Assembly (NCBI GenBank): GCA_051294375.1
Contig: CM119265.1
Location: forward strand, 16,560,005 to 16,624,004
DNA length: 64,000 nt
Reading direction: 5' to 3'
Origin: Paraspadella gotoi
Taxonomy: Eukaryota > Chaetognatha
Position numbers and translations under genes: made by a program. Below the pieces are notes generated by a model. It did no database searches, was not told where the DNA came from, and was given only the letters and a program-made list of their open reading frames with translations. The stretch's first letter is position 1, and every line of letters starts with the position of its first letter. Below are positions 51,948-64,000 of this stretch, one piece after another.

Positions 51948-54900
51948 TTAGGCAGAAGTAACGGCGGTTTTTTCGGAGCTGATAAAGAAAGTTTTAAGAT
52001 TGTCATTAAGCTTAACAAAACCGATATACACTACTACTGTTACGGTAAAAATTTCATTAAAACAACCTAAGAATGACAAAGAAATACCTTACCTTGGTTT
52101 CTTTGTCTTCCCGCAAACGTCCTTTAAATAGATTTGTAAGTCGAGGCCACAACTGGAGAGACAACGCGCAACCAAGAGAGAAACGTCTTTTAAGGCTTTC
52201 TCATCGTCTGGTTCAAGATGGCCCAACTCGAAGAGAAACCATTCCTTCCACATCGACGAATATGTTGGATTCAATTCCAGGCATTTGCTAGTTCAAAAAT
52301 TTAACAATAATGAGTATAAATAATAAGTGATATACCGAAGAATAAGCAAAACGATGCCAGACCTGAAAAGTGACCTGGCGGTTGAGATATGACCGTCCTT
52401 CAGCGTACAAGAAATTAAGAGCTTCCAAAGGCAGATTAAGTTCGGGGTTTTCTTCAAGCAATCTTCGATCAAGAGACCAACAGTATCTGGCTTTAATGAC
52501 GCAACGTTCTCATCATAGGATTTAGAGAAGAAAAAGCTGGCCAGTCGAAGGATGAGGTAAGCGTTGGCCGGGTAGGCTTGGATTAATCGGAACAGCAACA
52601 AGGGCCAAACTCGATCGTCGCAGTGACGTAGAAACAAGTCTATGACCTGATTATGAAAGGAAAGATCCTCCCATTCGATCGCCTTCTCCGGCGAAGTGAC
52701 CATCACTAAACCATCTCCCTGACGAGCGATCGGAGACGTAGAAAGGCAGCGTTTGAAGACTTTAATAAACCTGATGACGTCGACTCCTCCATTCGAAGAA
52801 GTCGTCGTGGCCGGAGATTCGGTTAGGCAGCGCGATACGTAGGAGAGATAGTGTAACCATAGGATCTGACGAGGATTACGTCCCAACATCAACAGATCCT
52901 CAAAAGTATTATCAAAAGTGGTAGGAAAAAGGGAAAGCGACTGTTCGAAGGCGTCGCCTATTCTTGACTGTTCTTTGGTGGCAGGGAAAGCGAGTTGTAA
53001 CCACTCAATGTAGCAGAGCCATAAGTAGGTTCTTCTCTGGGGCTTTTCCAAAATGAAAGTGCTGAAAGATTCCGATGGAGGAGGGAGAAGTCGACGAACG
53101 CCTTCGACGTCCTCACTAACTTCTTCTCTCGTTATTATGCCCAAAGCCTTTTCGAATAGAACTTGAATTAACGATTCTCGGGTTAAGGAGTCAGTTTCAA
53201 GAAGCTTTAAGTTGGAGTCCTCTAGGTTGAAATGTGTCATCAAATATTTTTCGATTATAAATTTTGATTTACTGGATGATGCTAAAACGAAAATTGGATA
53301 TGGATCCCTCGGCCAGATAGATGTCACTAACTCGAGTTCTTTCCGGTACAAATTGGGTTTCATTTCGGGATTTAATCCGACTAATTTTGTTCTTAAATCG
53401 TATAGGATTTTCCAAACTTGAATGTTTTGCTTCATTGTTAACGAAGACTGCATGAAGTTTTGTAAACGATCTATTATGGTAGTTAAATGCTTTTTTACTT
53501 TGCCACTTTCTTTATCAGAAATCGAATCTATTGAGACCAATATCATTGGTCCAGCTGTGTTCGATCTTGGAAGGATAGTTGCCCAATAGAAATAATTGTA
53601 AAGCAGAGGAACACCCGGATGAGAGTAGTAATAATTCTCTGTTGCTTCGCCTTTTACTGCAATATCTTGCTGATATTCTAAGTCAATCTTTTTTATAGCT
53701 AAAAATAGTCTATTTCCAATATTGTTCCAATATTTAATGTTGGAAATAGAAGCATTCTTATAGGGAATGAGAAACATAGCATTTTTATCAACAACTGCGC
53801 CAAAAGTTCCCTGAGAGATATCGAAAATACAGTTTGGAAGCTGTCCTTTTAATACGTAAGTATGAATGGATATAAGATGCAACGTGGCACGATCATTGAC
53901 TGTAAGATTTTTGCTGACTTGTGACAATAGGTTGATCATATCAGGTTCAGCATTAATATTACCCGAAAAGGATTTCTCGTTCAAAACAACATCGAAGATT
54001 TTAGCGATTCTCGCAACGAACTGACATGAATTCATCAATGCGATCAGGTTCATAAGTAATGTGAACAATTTATGTGAGAGAGTTTTTGGCTCTTCAGCAG
54101 TTGTGCGAGTGCATAAATACTCTATTCCTTCCTTTAAAGTTTGTAACTTTCCCTCAAAACAATTTTCAATTGTAAACCGCCAATGGTAAAATTTGAAATC
54201 AGGAATGGCAAGGATAGCTTGCTTCAACAACCCGACCATTTCAATTGGATCCCAGCTCTCTTTTGATTTCTGATACTTATCGAAAACTGAAAGGTAACGG
54301 AACCACAAATCTTTAGAATCATTATTCAACTCCAAGCCTCTGGCTAAAACGTTCAAAGCTGATTCAAATCCATCTTTTAAATTCTTGCCAGTCCTTAATT
54401 TGATAGAGGCCAACTTCAGCCAGAGGTTAATTTGGTCAGGATTTTCCATCACAGTAGTCTCGATATCGTCAGTCATTTCGGTAAAAAAAAAGTCATCACC
54501 ATAACAATTATCTCCACCCATAGGATTTTGTAAATTAATAGCTTCGTCATAGTCCTTTTCTTTCTTGGTCATTTTCCACCTCTTCCAAACTATTTCTTGA
54601 TTTTCATCAACATTTTCAATTGCATTTCCAGTATTTGGTTTAAAAGGTTTCCACGGAGGCTCTCTTTGAAGTAAAAGTACATCCGAGGATTTTCCTACTT
54701 TTTTTGGCAATGACTCGATAACTTTTGACGACGTTAATATGGCAAGATCCTCAGTAGAAACATCTTTAAAAGCATTTTTTCGGATGAAATCCTTTGAAAA
54801 ACTTTCCAGAAGTATTGACGCTTCGGATTCTGTTAATTTTTTCTGATCTTTGGTTGTAGATACCAATTCTTCTGGGCTATAGGCAGCTAAATCCATCACG

Positions 54901-57900
54901 ATTTGACTTGTGGTCATGGTCAGATCACCATGATGTATCTTAAAACAGTTCTTATCATTGCAAGTTCCACTTAGATCGAAGGGACAGAAAATGTTATCAG
55001 CCGAATTACATTTATAAGAAAAAGATACTGACGAAATTTTCAAACCATTTTTTAATCTAAATTTTGGCAAAAGACGATAAGACTTTAAAGAGGATAATGG
55101 ACTCTTATATAGTTTGTGAGTATAATTTGTGCATCTCTTGGTGTTTCCAAGGGCGTTTCTTTGTGAGGCATCATCATCAACTTCGGCTTCTTCATTTGAC
55201 CGAATTTTTTGAGAAGTGTCACTTCCTAAAATGAATGGAGGGACATCGCTATATTGCTTTTCTGATAGGGGAAATATCATATCATATTTAATTGAATTTA
55301 AAATGTTATTCTCTTTAATTTTTTCCAAAGATTCGTAACCAAAATCACCTCTCAACATAACTAAATCTTTTAGTACCGAAGGATTTTTTTTTTCTTTTTC
55401 AGACTGAAGTTTTCGGATTTGAATCATTTTGGTTTCTGGTGGTAACTCAATAGAGATCGGGTTTTCTCTTGGCCGAATAATTTTCTGGTTTTCAACAAGA
55501 AAACCCTCATTAAAATGTGGTTTTATTCCGGAAGAACTCAATTCAGACAGACTCCTTTTGCTCCTTTGAATAAAGTTTTCTCGCTTTTGGTCATTAGCTC
55601 CTTCTGCCTTATTCATAAATGAATATTGTTCAAGAGATCTTCGAATCGAAAGTTCTTTTTGATGTTGAGCTATTCTTACTGCCATCTCACGTTCCAGTTC
55701 CTGGAGCCTATTCCTCTCTTTCTGAACTTCATTCTTATCCATTCGTTGAATTTCGTGAACCGATTTTAATTTTTTAACGGGAGAACCTTGTTCCCCTTCA
55801 GCTTTTCGTTTGTGATTATTTTCAGGCTCAACGTCAACATCAAGGACTTTCAACTTTTTAATAATGGAATCCTCTAAAGACTTCTGCTTCGTCAAACGTT
55901 CTTGATCTGATACCAAGCGTTCTTTTAACGTCATAATTTCTTCGTTAGTTTTTATGGAGTACTTTTCCATTTGTTTTAATTGATCTTTAATTTTTTTTAT
56001 TTTCTCTTCATTCTTAGTCAGTTCCTTGATTTTACGATTCATACTAGATTTCACTTGAAAAATATCTTTAGTTAATTGCTTTATGTTTTGGTTATTGGAA
56101 TAATACATGTTCCTAACAGTTTTTACTTTTTCTTTCTGTGCATTTGAAATCAACGTTTTAGTTGTTTCGGTTGGATTAACTTGAGCATCAGCAGAAAACT
56201 TGGGCGAAAGAGTGGTTTCAGATTGAGAGGCGTTTTCTCCTTCATTAATTGCACAAGGTTCAACCAGTTTGTTGACGACAGCTGTTCGCCTGGACAACTC
56301 CAGCTTAAGTTTCAAATATTCCTTTACTTTTTCAGCGTTAAGCAAGTCCACAACACTCTTTTCTTTGTCAATCAAAGATTTGTTGGCCTTTTGATCAGCG
56401 TCTGCAGCCTGACGGGCCTCTTTTAAGAAAGAATCGATATTGGTAGAAATTGTATTATCACTTTTCTTTGCATCTAAAGGTACATTACTTTTCCCTTCAA
56501 CTTCTTCGTTTTCATCGGAAGAATCATTTCCGATGGAGATTATCACAGGAGAAATCTGAGGAAAACGAGGCTTTTTAACCAAACGCGAGTTTATTTGTGT
56601 TGGTTTAACTGCCGAGACGTCGGAAATCTTGCTTTGAGACGAGGACTTGACGGGTGCCACGACGGAAAGCAAAGAGTTCGTTTGAGATTTCCCGCCTTCC
56701 AATGAAACCTCTTTAAGCACCGTTTCACTAGAAGTGTCATTTTTGTTTTTTGATAAATTACCGGTTTTTTTTGCCTTCTTTACGACTCTTTTCTTTTTAA
56801 CCACATTAGTTTGTCGAGAGGCAGCCGGTTTGTTGTCTTCTTTGTTAGGCTTATCGTCCAACCGCGTCGTCGAATCTAAGTTTACAAGAAGCGATTGTCC
56901 CTCTACATCCTGTTCTGGAACAGGAACAGGCTGTGGGGAGTCATCAGCCGAGTCTCTTTTCCTCTCCGCCATGGCCGCTAAGAGCACTGCGCGTATGGCG
57001 TCGGGATCTTCGTCATCGTCTTCCCCTTTAGAAGTAGATCGTCTCCTCGAGGGTTGGCCGAGGCTTGTTGTCGAGTTAGTTTGGTTTTTGTCAACGAGTC
57101 GGCCAATAGCTTCCCATGCTCTTTCGCTCTCAATTCGGTTTTCCTCATTGAGCCGAATTTCCGATCGACTCCTCGACTTTTCCTCCGTCTTTTCAAGGAG
57201 CTCCCAAGGATCTTCTTCGCTGATGTCGCTCATTTCTGACTCGTCTTCCTTTAGATTTCGTAGATCCTCCTCTAATTCGACGAGGTGTGGGGGCGAGGGG
57301 GCTATGCGTGGGCCCGGTGGCGATGTCGCTATCGGCGCGGCGAAAGACTTTGAGCGTGAGGAGGTCGGCATCTTCGGTGGCGAAGGCGCTGGAAGAGGTA
57401 TCTCCGCGACGCCGGGTAAAGAAGACGAGAACGACGGCGGGGGCGGAGCTTGGCGCGGCGGCAGATGAGAAAACGTGGCGACGGCCACTAAGGGCGGAGG
57501 GGTAACCACTCTCGGACGTGGCAAGGAAATATCCATGAGATTGGGCGGAGTTTCCCGAGGCGGAGGCGGAGGTGGCGAGAGCGGTTTGGATGGCAAAGGG
57601 GGGCGATCAAAAAAAGGTGGAAAAAAGGTGTTAGTTCTCAGCGGTAGCAGCATTTCCGGCATTTGCGGCATCTGAGGTGCCTCTCCCATTTTCATCTCTC
57701 CGCGACGACGCGAGCGGACTTCTCGTTCGTCGTCCGATGACCCGATTTCCATAGAGATGCGTTCATAGTTGTCCCGGTTCGAAAGGGATTCACGACGCAG
57801 AGTCGAGAGCCCGTGGCGAATGTGAGCAGGAAAGTGATCCCTCCGTCCTCCCTCAAAAAACTTTAAGTTTCCCCTCCTTGTTTTTCTCCAGTCGATATCC

Positions 57901-58907
57901 CCGTGATCCTTAAACCTGACTTCCTCAATAATGACGTCATCATCATCATCGTCGTCGTCCTTTACTTCTATGACTTCGTCTTCGACGTCGTTCTCCTTGA
58001 CTTCACCCTCTTCCTCTTCGGCGTTCTCAACATTCAGATCATCGGTCAATAACGCAGGATTTCGTCTCGCGGCCGACTGCAGAGCCATCATTCGAAGCTG
58101 TAGCTCCTCGACGGTTTCGTCTTCTTCCTCTTCGTCGGCTCCCGGAATGATGGCAGGGCCCGCAAAAATCGTGGATGGCGTCCGACCATCGTCGCCGTTT
58201 TCGGCGTCGGGGGAGGCGGGAGCGTCATCAAATACCACGCTGTCCTTGGCAACGACTTCGATCGAGGGATGACGTTCCGAACTGTCCGGCAAAGTTTCGG
58301 TTTCCGGTATCGAACGCTCGGGCGTAGGTGGTCCGGACGACAAGTAGTTGTCAATTTCGATGTCGTTTTGATCCTGCTGATACTTGTCGATTAGCTCAAT
58401 CCGGTCCTGAATTTTCTTGTATTCTTTTAACATGCTGTCGAAGTTTTCATTGTCTACGGGTAAGCGGGAAGATATTTTCTCGCTATCCTTCGACGAAAAC
58501 TGAGAGGGTCGTGAGTAACGAGACGAGGAAAACTCGAAACCTTTATATTTTCGAGCTTCGACTCCACGGGATCTCCAATTCTGGTATCGTTGGCCGTTCG
58601 ACGGCGGGGATCTCCGTCCTGCGTGAGAAGGCGGAGAGCGGTGTCGACGACGGTATTCTTCGCCTATAGGCAAGGCCGTTCGCGGAGCCATGTCCTTAGA
58701 TCGATCGCGACGCTTTGAGGCATAGCGCTCGGCAGCCTGCATCGCTGTCAATGGAGGAGACCGACCGGAAGACCTGCCTTTGGGAATAGAGTCCACCCAG
58801 ACCCGAGCTGGAGGAGACGGTCGTCGACCAGGCGGTCGACCCCGGCTCGAATCCAGAAACTCCACGTCGTCCATCTCTTCGATTTCGCCGTCCTCCAAGT
58901 CACCCAT
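51948..58907 (-). CDS. ZFC3H1: Zinc finger C3H1 domain-containing protein
   Basis: Scaffold of the PAXT connection that links MTR4 and the nuclear exosome to polyadenylated RNA. Exons 52363-58907, 52093-52287 and 51948-51978; 2256 aa. The 6.5-kb first exon encodes an acidic start MGDLEDGEIEEMDDVEF, SR- and Pro-rich regions, Glu/Asp runs, a long coiled coil (around KDQLKQMEKYSIKTNEEI), the single finger CPFDLSGTCNDKNCFKIHH, and then HAT/TPR-like repeats (NLWLKLASIKLRTG, DLWFRYLSVFDKYQ). The final exons carry LELNPTYSSMWKEWFLFELG and end VTSA. I used the donor after SARSLF because it continues a repeat; the alternative donor 15 codons further gives a hydrophobic insert. The acidic start plus the finger and HAT order support the assignment. 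Confidence 0.9.
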
Positions 58908-59312
58908 GGCAAACGGTATTACAGTTTCGAGTATTTTTATAATACTGTTTTAAAATAAAATTAATAATAAAAACAAAGTGATCTAGCGATAAAAACTACT
59001 ATTACCAGCGTTTATAACCTAAACAATAAAATTAGACAATTATGGTGGTGAAAAAGTCAACTTCAATGTACTTTTTTTCCTATTTATTTTAACAACACCC
59101 GACCATAACTGAAATAAAGTTTTAGAAAATGTAGCCAAATATTGTTTACTTAGTTTTATTTTTTCTGCATTTAAAATGTTTTAACGGCTACCACGGCGAA
59201 ATATAAATCCTCGACCAACCTGTAAAAAATTGTCAATATTCAACAAGCAACAATAAAAGTTAACACGGCTCTGATAACGGTTGCAACACAACTTCTTTTA
59301 AAAGTCAGGAGT
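58908..59312. other. Intergenic gap, LYAR stop to ZFC3H1 start
   Basis: AT-rich 405 nt with nothing recognised. This is one of two starts in the window without a convincing acceptor-like site nearby. Confidence 0.5.
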
Positions 59313-60823
59313 TCAAGCCAACAAAATCTCTCCATTCTTTATGGTGATGTTGGGATTAAATTCTATTTTCTTTGTAATTTTTTTTTTAATCGTATCCTCG
59401 TTGATCGGGACATCTTTTTTAACGGAGTTAAACTCTTCTAGCACCCTTGAGGTGACCTGCGCAAAGGAAGCCTTCTTCGACGGGCAGGCGTCAAGAAATG
59501 AGTGAATGACACGGCCGAAGTCAAACCGTGGTCCTTTTTTCTTTTTCTTTTTTATTTCGGAGACTTGGACGGAGCCGAAGCTGACCCTTTTTTCGCTTTT
59601 TTCTTTAACAGAGGTCTCGTAGCCGTTCACCACCTTCGATTCCACCTCGATCTTGAGAGTTTTTCCCGGATCCTGGCTAGAGCCTTCTTCAAACCTTCTA
59701 TTCTTCCTACGCAGTTTTTTCTGGAGCTTTCTTTCCTCTTTCGCCTTAGGTTTCTCACCGGCAGCGGCGGCTATATCATCAGCGTCAGACGCTTCTCTCT
59801 CTCTTTTCGCTTTCTTTTTCGGTGGAGAGTTAAGTTCCTCGTCTTGGCCGTCGCCTCCCTTTCGTTTCTTCAACGGAATGACATCCATTTTCGGGTTGCT
59901 AAATGTATTTTCTTTTTGCTTTCTTGACTTTTTAATTGTGTTTTCTTTAATGGCTACTTCCTTTCCATTTGGGGGTTTATTCTCACCATTCATTAATTTT
60001 GGACCACGTTTCTTTTTCTTTTTAGCGATGGTTAATTCTATGGAATCGACCACAACATTCGTCGATTGAATTTCCAAATCTTTTTTCTTTTTTTTAATTT
60101 TTTTAATTTTTACGTTCGTTTCCACTTCATCGGACGCTTCTTCTACCATTTCTTTTTTCTTATTTTTCTCCTTTTTTTTCCCGGCCGAACCATGAGAATT
60201 GAGGTTTTCCTCATTTAAGTCGCTCGTAACTCCAGTCGCTGGAATCTCATTGCTATCATCGACTTGTCCGTTTCTCTTTCCAATGGTATTTGAGTCATAT
60301 GACGGAGGTTCAGTTCCCTTGGCATTTTCCAAAAAATTCCAGACAGCTTCGCAAACGCCGTTGTCGTACACCTTCAGGCTGCTTTTCAAAAAGTTGATCA
60401 GCTTGGTCTTTTTCCTGGGAATGTTGGGGTAATCCGGAAGCTTCTCTAACGTGTTAGTCACTCGTTTGTCAGAGTTAGGCTTTAGATTGCAATCTTGAAG
60501 GGCTTGATGAATCTTTGACAACCAGGCTTCCTGCAAACGGATAAAGTTGATTATTTACGTAAATGACAAAGTGATCAGTCAAACCAAATGACCTGCTTTG
60601 CGTCTCCTTTGCTCTGCTGAACCCGTAAGGATGATGAATTTTGTGCCTCGTACTTTTGCGATTCAGAGATGCATCGATTATGTGAGGCGAAATCCGAACC
60701 GAGAAATTCTACGCTGCAATCGATACAAGAGAAAACATCGCTTCTGCGGCATTGTGTCTTATGCTTCTCCACCTGATTTTTCTTGCAGTCTGTTCCGCAT
60801 CCGGCACACTGGAAATACACCAT
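59313..60823 (-). CDS. LYAR: Cell growth-regulating nucleolar protein
   Basis: Nucleolar zinc-finger protein involved in pre-rRNA processing. Exons 60593-60823 and 59313-60530; 482 aa. N-terminal fingers: MVYFQCAGCGTDCKKNQVEK, then CIDCSVEFLGSDFASHNRCI and SESQKYEA. After the intron come EAWLSKIHQALQD and VPRKK-like IPRKKTKLINFLKSSLKVYD. A long Lys/Glu-rich, low-complexity middle (nucleolar signal type) follows, and the C-terminal LYAR winged-helix segment (GRVIHSFLDACPSKKASFAQ, NITIKNGEILL). All are in the family order. Confidence 0.94.
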
Positions 60824-61154
60824 CTTTATAATCGCTAGAGGAATGAAGAAAGAAAAGCGAGTTACAAAATCAGGAATAAATTTTAAAAAGATTTTTGACT
60901 CGTCTTTATTTAAGACCGATATATCTGTACAGTTCGTTTTTTATTTTTCGGATTAAGACAAGTTCGAAACTAGGTAAAATCCACCTGTACCTATATACTA
61001 AAAAGGTTTTTTTAGCGAACAGCATATATAATTTGTCAGATTGAAAATACAATCCGAATTGAATACCTATCCAAGGCGCTCAGCGTTAATCACAGAACTA
61101 GTTAAATTAATATCACAATGGAATCATAAATTAAGAATTGAAAATTAAAAATAA
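60824..61154. other. Intergenic gap, CLCC1 stop to LYAR start
   Basis: AT-rich 331 nt. Apart from the acceptor-like tract near LYAR nothing is recognised. Confidence 0.5.
60835..60860 (-). other. Acceptor-like site before LYAR ATG
   Basis: TTTTCTTTCTTCATTCCTCT followed by AG ends 11 nt before the ATG; it is the longest unbroken pyrimidine tract among the starts. Confidence 0.45.
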
Positions 61155-63651
61155 TTATTCATCGAGTGATAAGTTCGAGAGGTTAAGGATTCCCGTATCG
61201 ACGGGGGACTCGGGGCATTCCGCTACTAAGCAGTGACGACACTGATAATTGATGTCCTTTATGTTATCATTTGGCGAACTCCCAGGCGGTACGAGATCGA
61301 CGGCTTTGTCGACATCGAGTGAAGGTTCTAACATTTTTTTTTGTTTCATGGATGACTCCGGTAAATCTTTTAATCCTTCAACCATAATTTTCCCCTCCAT
61401 AGCTTCGGGCGGTGGGACTACGGATTGCGAACTTTCTTCGACGAATACGAAACCGTTTTCCACTAAGCGCTGAATCCCTGCGGCTTCCTCGACGACGGCA
61501 GTGTCCTCGACGGCTTCCTCCTCCGATATGGAGCCCAACGTCCCAAGTCTAGAGCTCGATGGGTGCTCCACCGTTTGATGCTGCTGCGGCGCCGGAAGAG
61601 GATTGAAAAAAATTTTTTTCAAGTCAGGCGCCGAGTGGGACCTCGACGTTCTGGAGGGGTTTTTTCCTCCCACAGTCTCGATGGCCAGCGGGGTCGGATC
61701 CTTGAAAGGCGACGAGTAGAGAGGTTTGGAAGAACCGAGTTTGGGATCGCCGGGACGACGCGACTCGGGTTCTAAGCGCAGTAACAGGCGTCCGCGCAGA
61801 TCAGCTAGTTCCTGCTTAAGAACGAGGTTTTCATCGCCGAGTCTCTGGATAAATTGGCCAGCCGGATTCTGATCGAAGAAGAGAAAGCAAAGAATAAAGG
61901 CGAAAATAAAGAGCGAACAAGCAATAGGTCACAACCTGAGCGATTGCAGGGCGACCTCCCTCTCTGCAGGCGTCAGTCAACATTTGGGAGGTTGTAGGGG
62001 TACGGATATCGGCTGGGCTGATTGAGACGAGACCAAAGCCCAGTCCTAAACGATATCCGCTTGCCACGATGATAAAGATGAAGACTACAAAAACGGCGAC
62101 TGGCCATAGATGAATCGGGATGTCTCTGAACACGCCTAAAAACCATAGATGTATTTTTAAAAAAAAAAGACTGAAGTAAAGATTTTTAGATATTAAAATA
62201 ATATTAAAATATATTACCAGATATGAACTTTCCCAAGGCGTTTCCAAGAAATTCCAACGGCTCAAACATCATTTGATTAATGGTGAAAACGAGGACTCGA
62301 ATCGGAGTAACCTCCGTAATAACATCGACCTGATAGGCATGGTGGAAGCGGCGACAGGCGTCTTGCTCTGGGTCGCCGAACTGAAAGGGTCTCGCCAAAG
62401 ATTTCCAGACGTCAGTGAATACGCTCAAAAAAAAGGAAGAGGAGTCTTCTTCGTTAAAGGAGGAATGGCATTGGGGGGGCAACTTTTGTGAGCGATCGAC
62501 AGCCTGATTTACTTGAGCCTGAGGAAAAATGGGAGCAAAGAAAGATTTTAATTTTAGAAGAAAAGTGACTGGTCAACTAAGAACTTACCTTTTGATAAAG
62601 GGCCACGCCGTTCCAGGGAAGACTGACGATAAATAGAATGACGTACAATAAAACAAGAAGCTTCAAAGCGTCAGAAAAGCAAAACGAAGAGATGCACAGC
62701 CTTCGAAGGAACCAAATGCCTGAAAGCGAATTGTTGGTAATTAGGACCAGCTTTATTTTAGTTCGTTTGGAAATTTAGATTAATGTAGTTGCAAAAAAAT
62801 AATAATATTCAAAATTACTCGTATTCTTCAAAAAATTAGAAATATAAAGTTATAGATATAACTTCTAATAGATTTTAAGTTAATTAATAATTAACAATCA
62901 CTCGATTAGATTTACCCCAAATCCCAGCGAATATTGGAACTAGCCAAAATAGATTTTGACGATTTTCAAAGAGTGCGGCGTAAGAAGGACGAGAAGAATG
63001 AGTCTCAACATCGTTTTCATCCGTCTCCCAGCGCACCTTAACCATCGCTGCGGAAAAATGCTGCAGCGCCCACAAGTTGTCCCTGCAAGCTCGGTCGTCT
63101 TTCGTTTTCGTCGTTCGCGAAACCACGCGACGCAGAAGGTCGAGATGGACGACCGGGAGACGAATGTCGGCGCGGAGGACGATCGCGTCGGTGTCCTCCG
63201 AATCTAGCCGCCCATCCGACGGAACGACGTCAAGAATCTGTCGCATGAGTTTGTAAAATGTCGAGACGCAGACGAGAGACAGTTGGGATTCGGTTTTGCA
63301 AGTTGAATTGATCGAGACGTTCGCGGAAAATGCGTCGAGGGAGGGAATGGATCCTGGAGCGTCCGGCGCTTCGATCGTGGGTTCTTTCATCGGGGAATGG
63401 TTCACGGACTGCTCTTTGTTCAGACTCTCCTTCGTCGCGTTGGGACAAACGCAAGGCGGGCAGGGGGATTCAGGTTTGGAAGGTTTCATGGTTTTTGTGC
63501 TGCTGTCGTAGTTGAACATGTCTCGATAGTCGACGTAATTCTCAGGCAAATCATCATCAAGGTAATCGACGTTCGATCGTCGATCGCCGAGGCAAACAAT
63601 TAAGTTTAAAAAAATTAGACATATTGAGAGTTTCAAGCCGATCCGAGCCAT
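61155..63651 (-). CDS. CLCC1: Chloride channel CLIC-like protein 1
   Basis: ER-membrane anion channel. Exons 62916-63651, 62589-62719, 62218-62518, 61936-62135 and 61155-61868; 693 aa. A signal peptide (IGLKLSICLIFLNLIVCLGD) precedes the family mark YVDYRDMFNYDSSTKTM. The lumenal domain includes RLPVVHLDLLRRVV. Membrane segments are near the exon 1/2 junction (FENRQNLFWLVPIFAGIW), in exon 2 (LLVLLYVILFIVSLPW) and in exon 4 (PIHLWPVAVFVVFIFIIVAS), with FGDPEQDACRRFHHAY between. The C-terminal half is cytosolic, starting with a short coiled coil, then Ser/Pro- and acid-rich. Start is the ATG at 63651 directly before the signal peptide. Confidence 0.92.
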
Positions 63652-63845
63652 GACGCTCAATTTCTCTCTAAATATTTAGAGGTAATAATTATATGAAAAC
63701 TTTGATATTAAACCTCATATTTAAAATTAAACATTTAGCAGCTTGAATAGCCACGAAAAAAAAAATAAATAGTAAAATCAGAAATAACGGTTGTGGCATA
63801 GATGTTAATGACACATGGTTCTAATTTGCAGGAAAAAACAAAAAT

Positions 63846-64000
63846 TCAAACACTCATATTAATTAATGCGTCCTTATCAGCCCTTGCGCTCTTCTCGTTC
63901 TCGATGTGATAAAGCACGTCGGCGAGTGCGGCTTCAACGTACGAGAGTTCCACGTTGTCGCTCATTGGCCGCCACGAAGAACGGTCCATGTCTTTCGGGG
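63846..64000 (-). CDS. 3' end of an unidentified gene, runs off the window
   Basis: Open frame of 51 codons entering from the right edge and stopping at 63846-63848. It reads RSSWRPMSDNVELSYVEAAL, ADVLYHIENEKSARADKD and ends INMSV. GC-rich coding composition gives way to AT-rich sequence right after the stop. LSYVEAALADVLYHIE looks helical; it faintly recalls API5-type repeats, but this is too short to name. It lies 194 nt upstream of CLCC1 on the same strand. Confidence 0.6.
   Translation of the reverse strand, partial: PKDMDRSSWRPMSDNVELSYVEAALADVLYHIENEKSARADKDALINMSV

Noticed and set aside
56734-57468. 244-codon plus-strand frame opposite ZFC3H1
   Set aside because: Ser/Arg-rich mirror of a low-complexity coding region, with no homology or splice context.

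Overview
The window is nuclear DNA from an invertebrate animal with a compact genome. The genes are metazoan and intron-bearing: KDM1B, PARP6/8, CEP41, BRAT1, SETX, SNAPC4, ZFC3H1, CLCC1, metaxin-2 and Miro. Coding DNA is GC-balanced and non-coding DNA is AT-rich. Most introns are about 60-90 nt, GT(A/G)AG...YAG type. The broad ancestral gene set with tiny introns would suit a miniaturised lophotrochozoan, a sponge or a similar lineage, but the species cannot be named from the sequence.

Layout, left to right: KDM1B (3' end cut by the window edge), a BTB zinc-finger gene, an MPV17-family gene, TMA16, a mu-class GST, CEP41 (an assembly gap of 10 N lies in an intron), an unrecognised 191-aa gene, PARP6/8, a PCGF3/5 RING gene, NVL, DRAP1, BRAT1, a senataxin-like helicase, MTX2, RHOT/Miro, DNAJC17, SNAPC4, ZFC3H1, LYAR, CLCC1 and the 3' end of an unidentified gene. 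Exon chains were rebuilt by hand; every chain keeps frame across all junctions and the protein lengths fall near those of the families.

The main organisational signal is polarity. All 21 of these genes lie on the minus strand, often with only 100-350 nt from stop codon to next ATG (for example about 100 nt for TMA16/MPV17, NVL/PCGF and SNAPC4/DNAJC17). Most start codons are preceded within 4-41 nt by a pyrimidine-rich tract plus YAG that has no matching donor. Together these suggest polycistronic transcription resolved by spliced-leader trans-splicing. This is an inference that RNA data would settle. The only plus-strand gene is an unrecognised eight-exon gene (621 aa) nested antisense inside a 2.7-kb NVL intron.

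The few long introns hold the accessory DNA: the nested gene, a decayed LINE (SNAPC4), a minisatellite and repeat fragments (PARP6/8), a long hairpin (MTX2), and AT-rich or telomere-like repeats (SNAPC4). The BRAT1-SETX gap carries a 604-bp hAT-like non-autonomous transposon with a perfect 8-bp target duplication. The genes are mostly housekeeping: chromatin and transcription (KDM1B, PCGF, DRAP1, SNAPC4), RNA and ribosome biogenesis (NVL, LYAR, TMA16, ZFC3H1, DNAJC17, SETX), and mitochondria and ER (MTX2, RHOT, MPV17, CLCC1).
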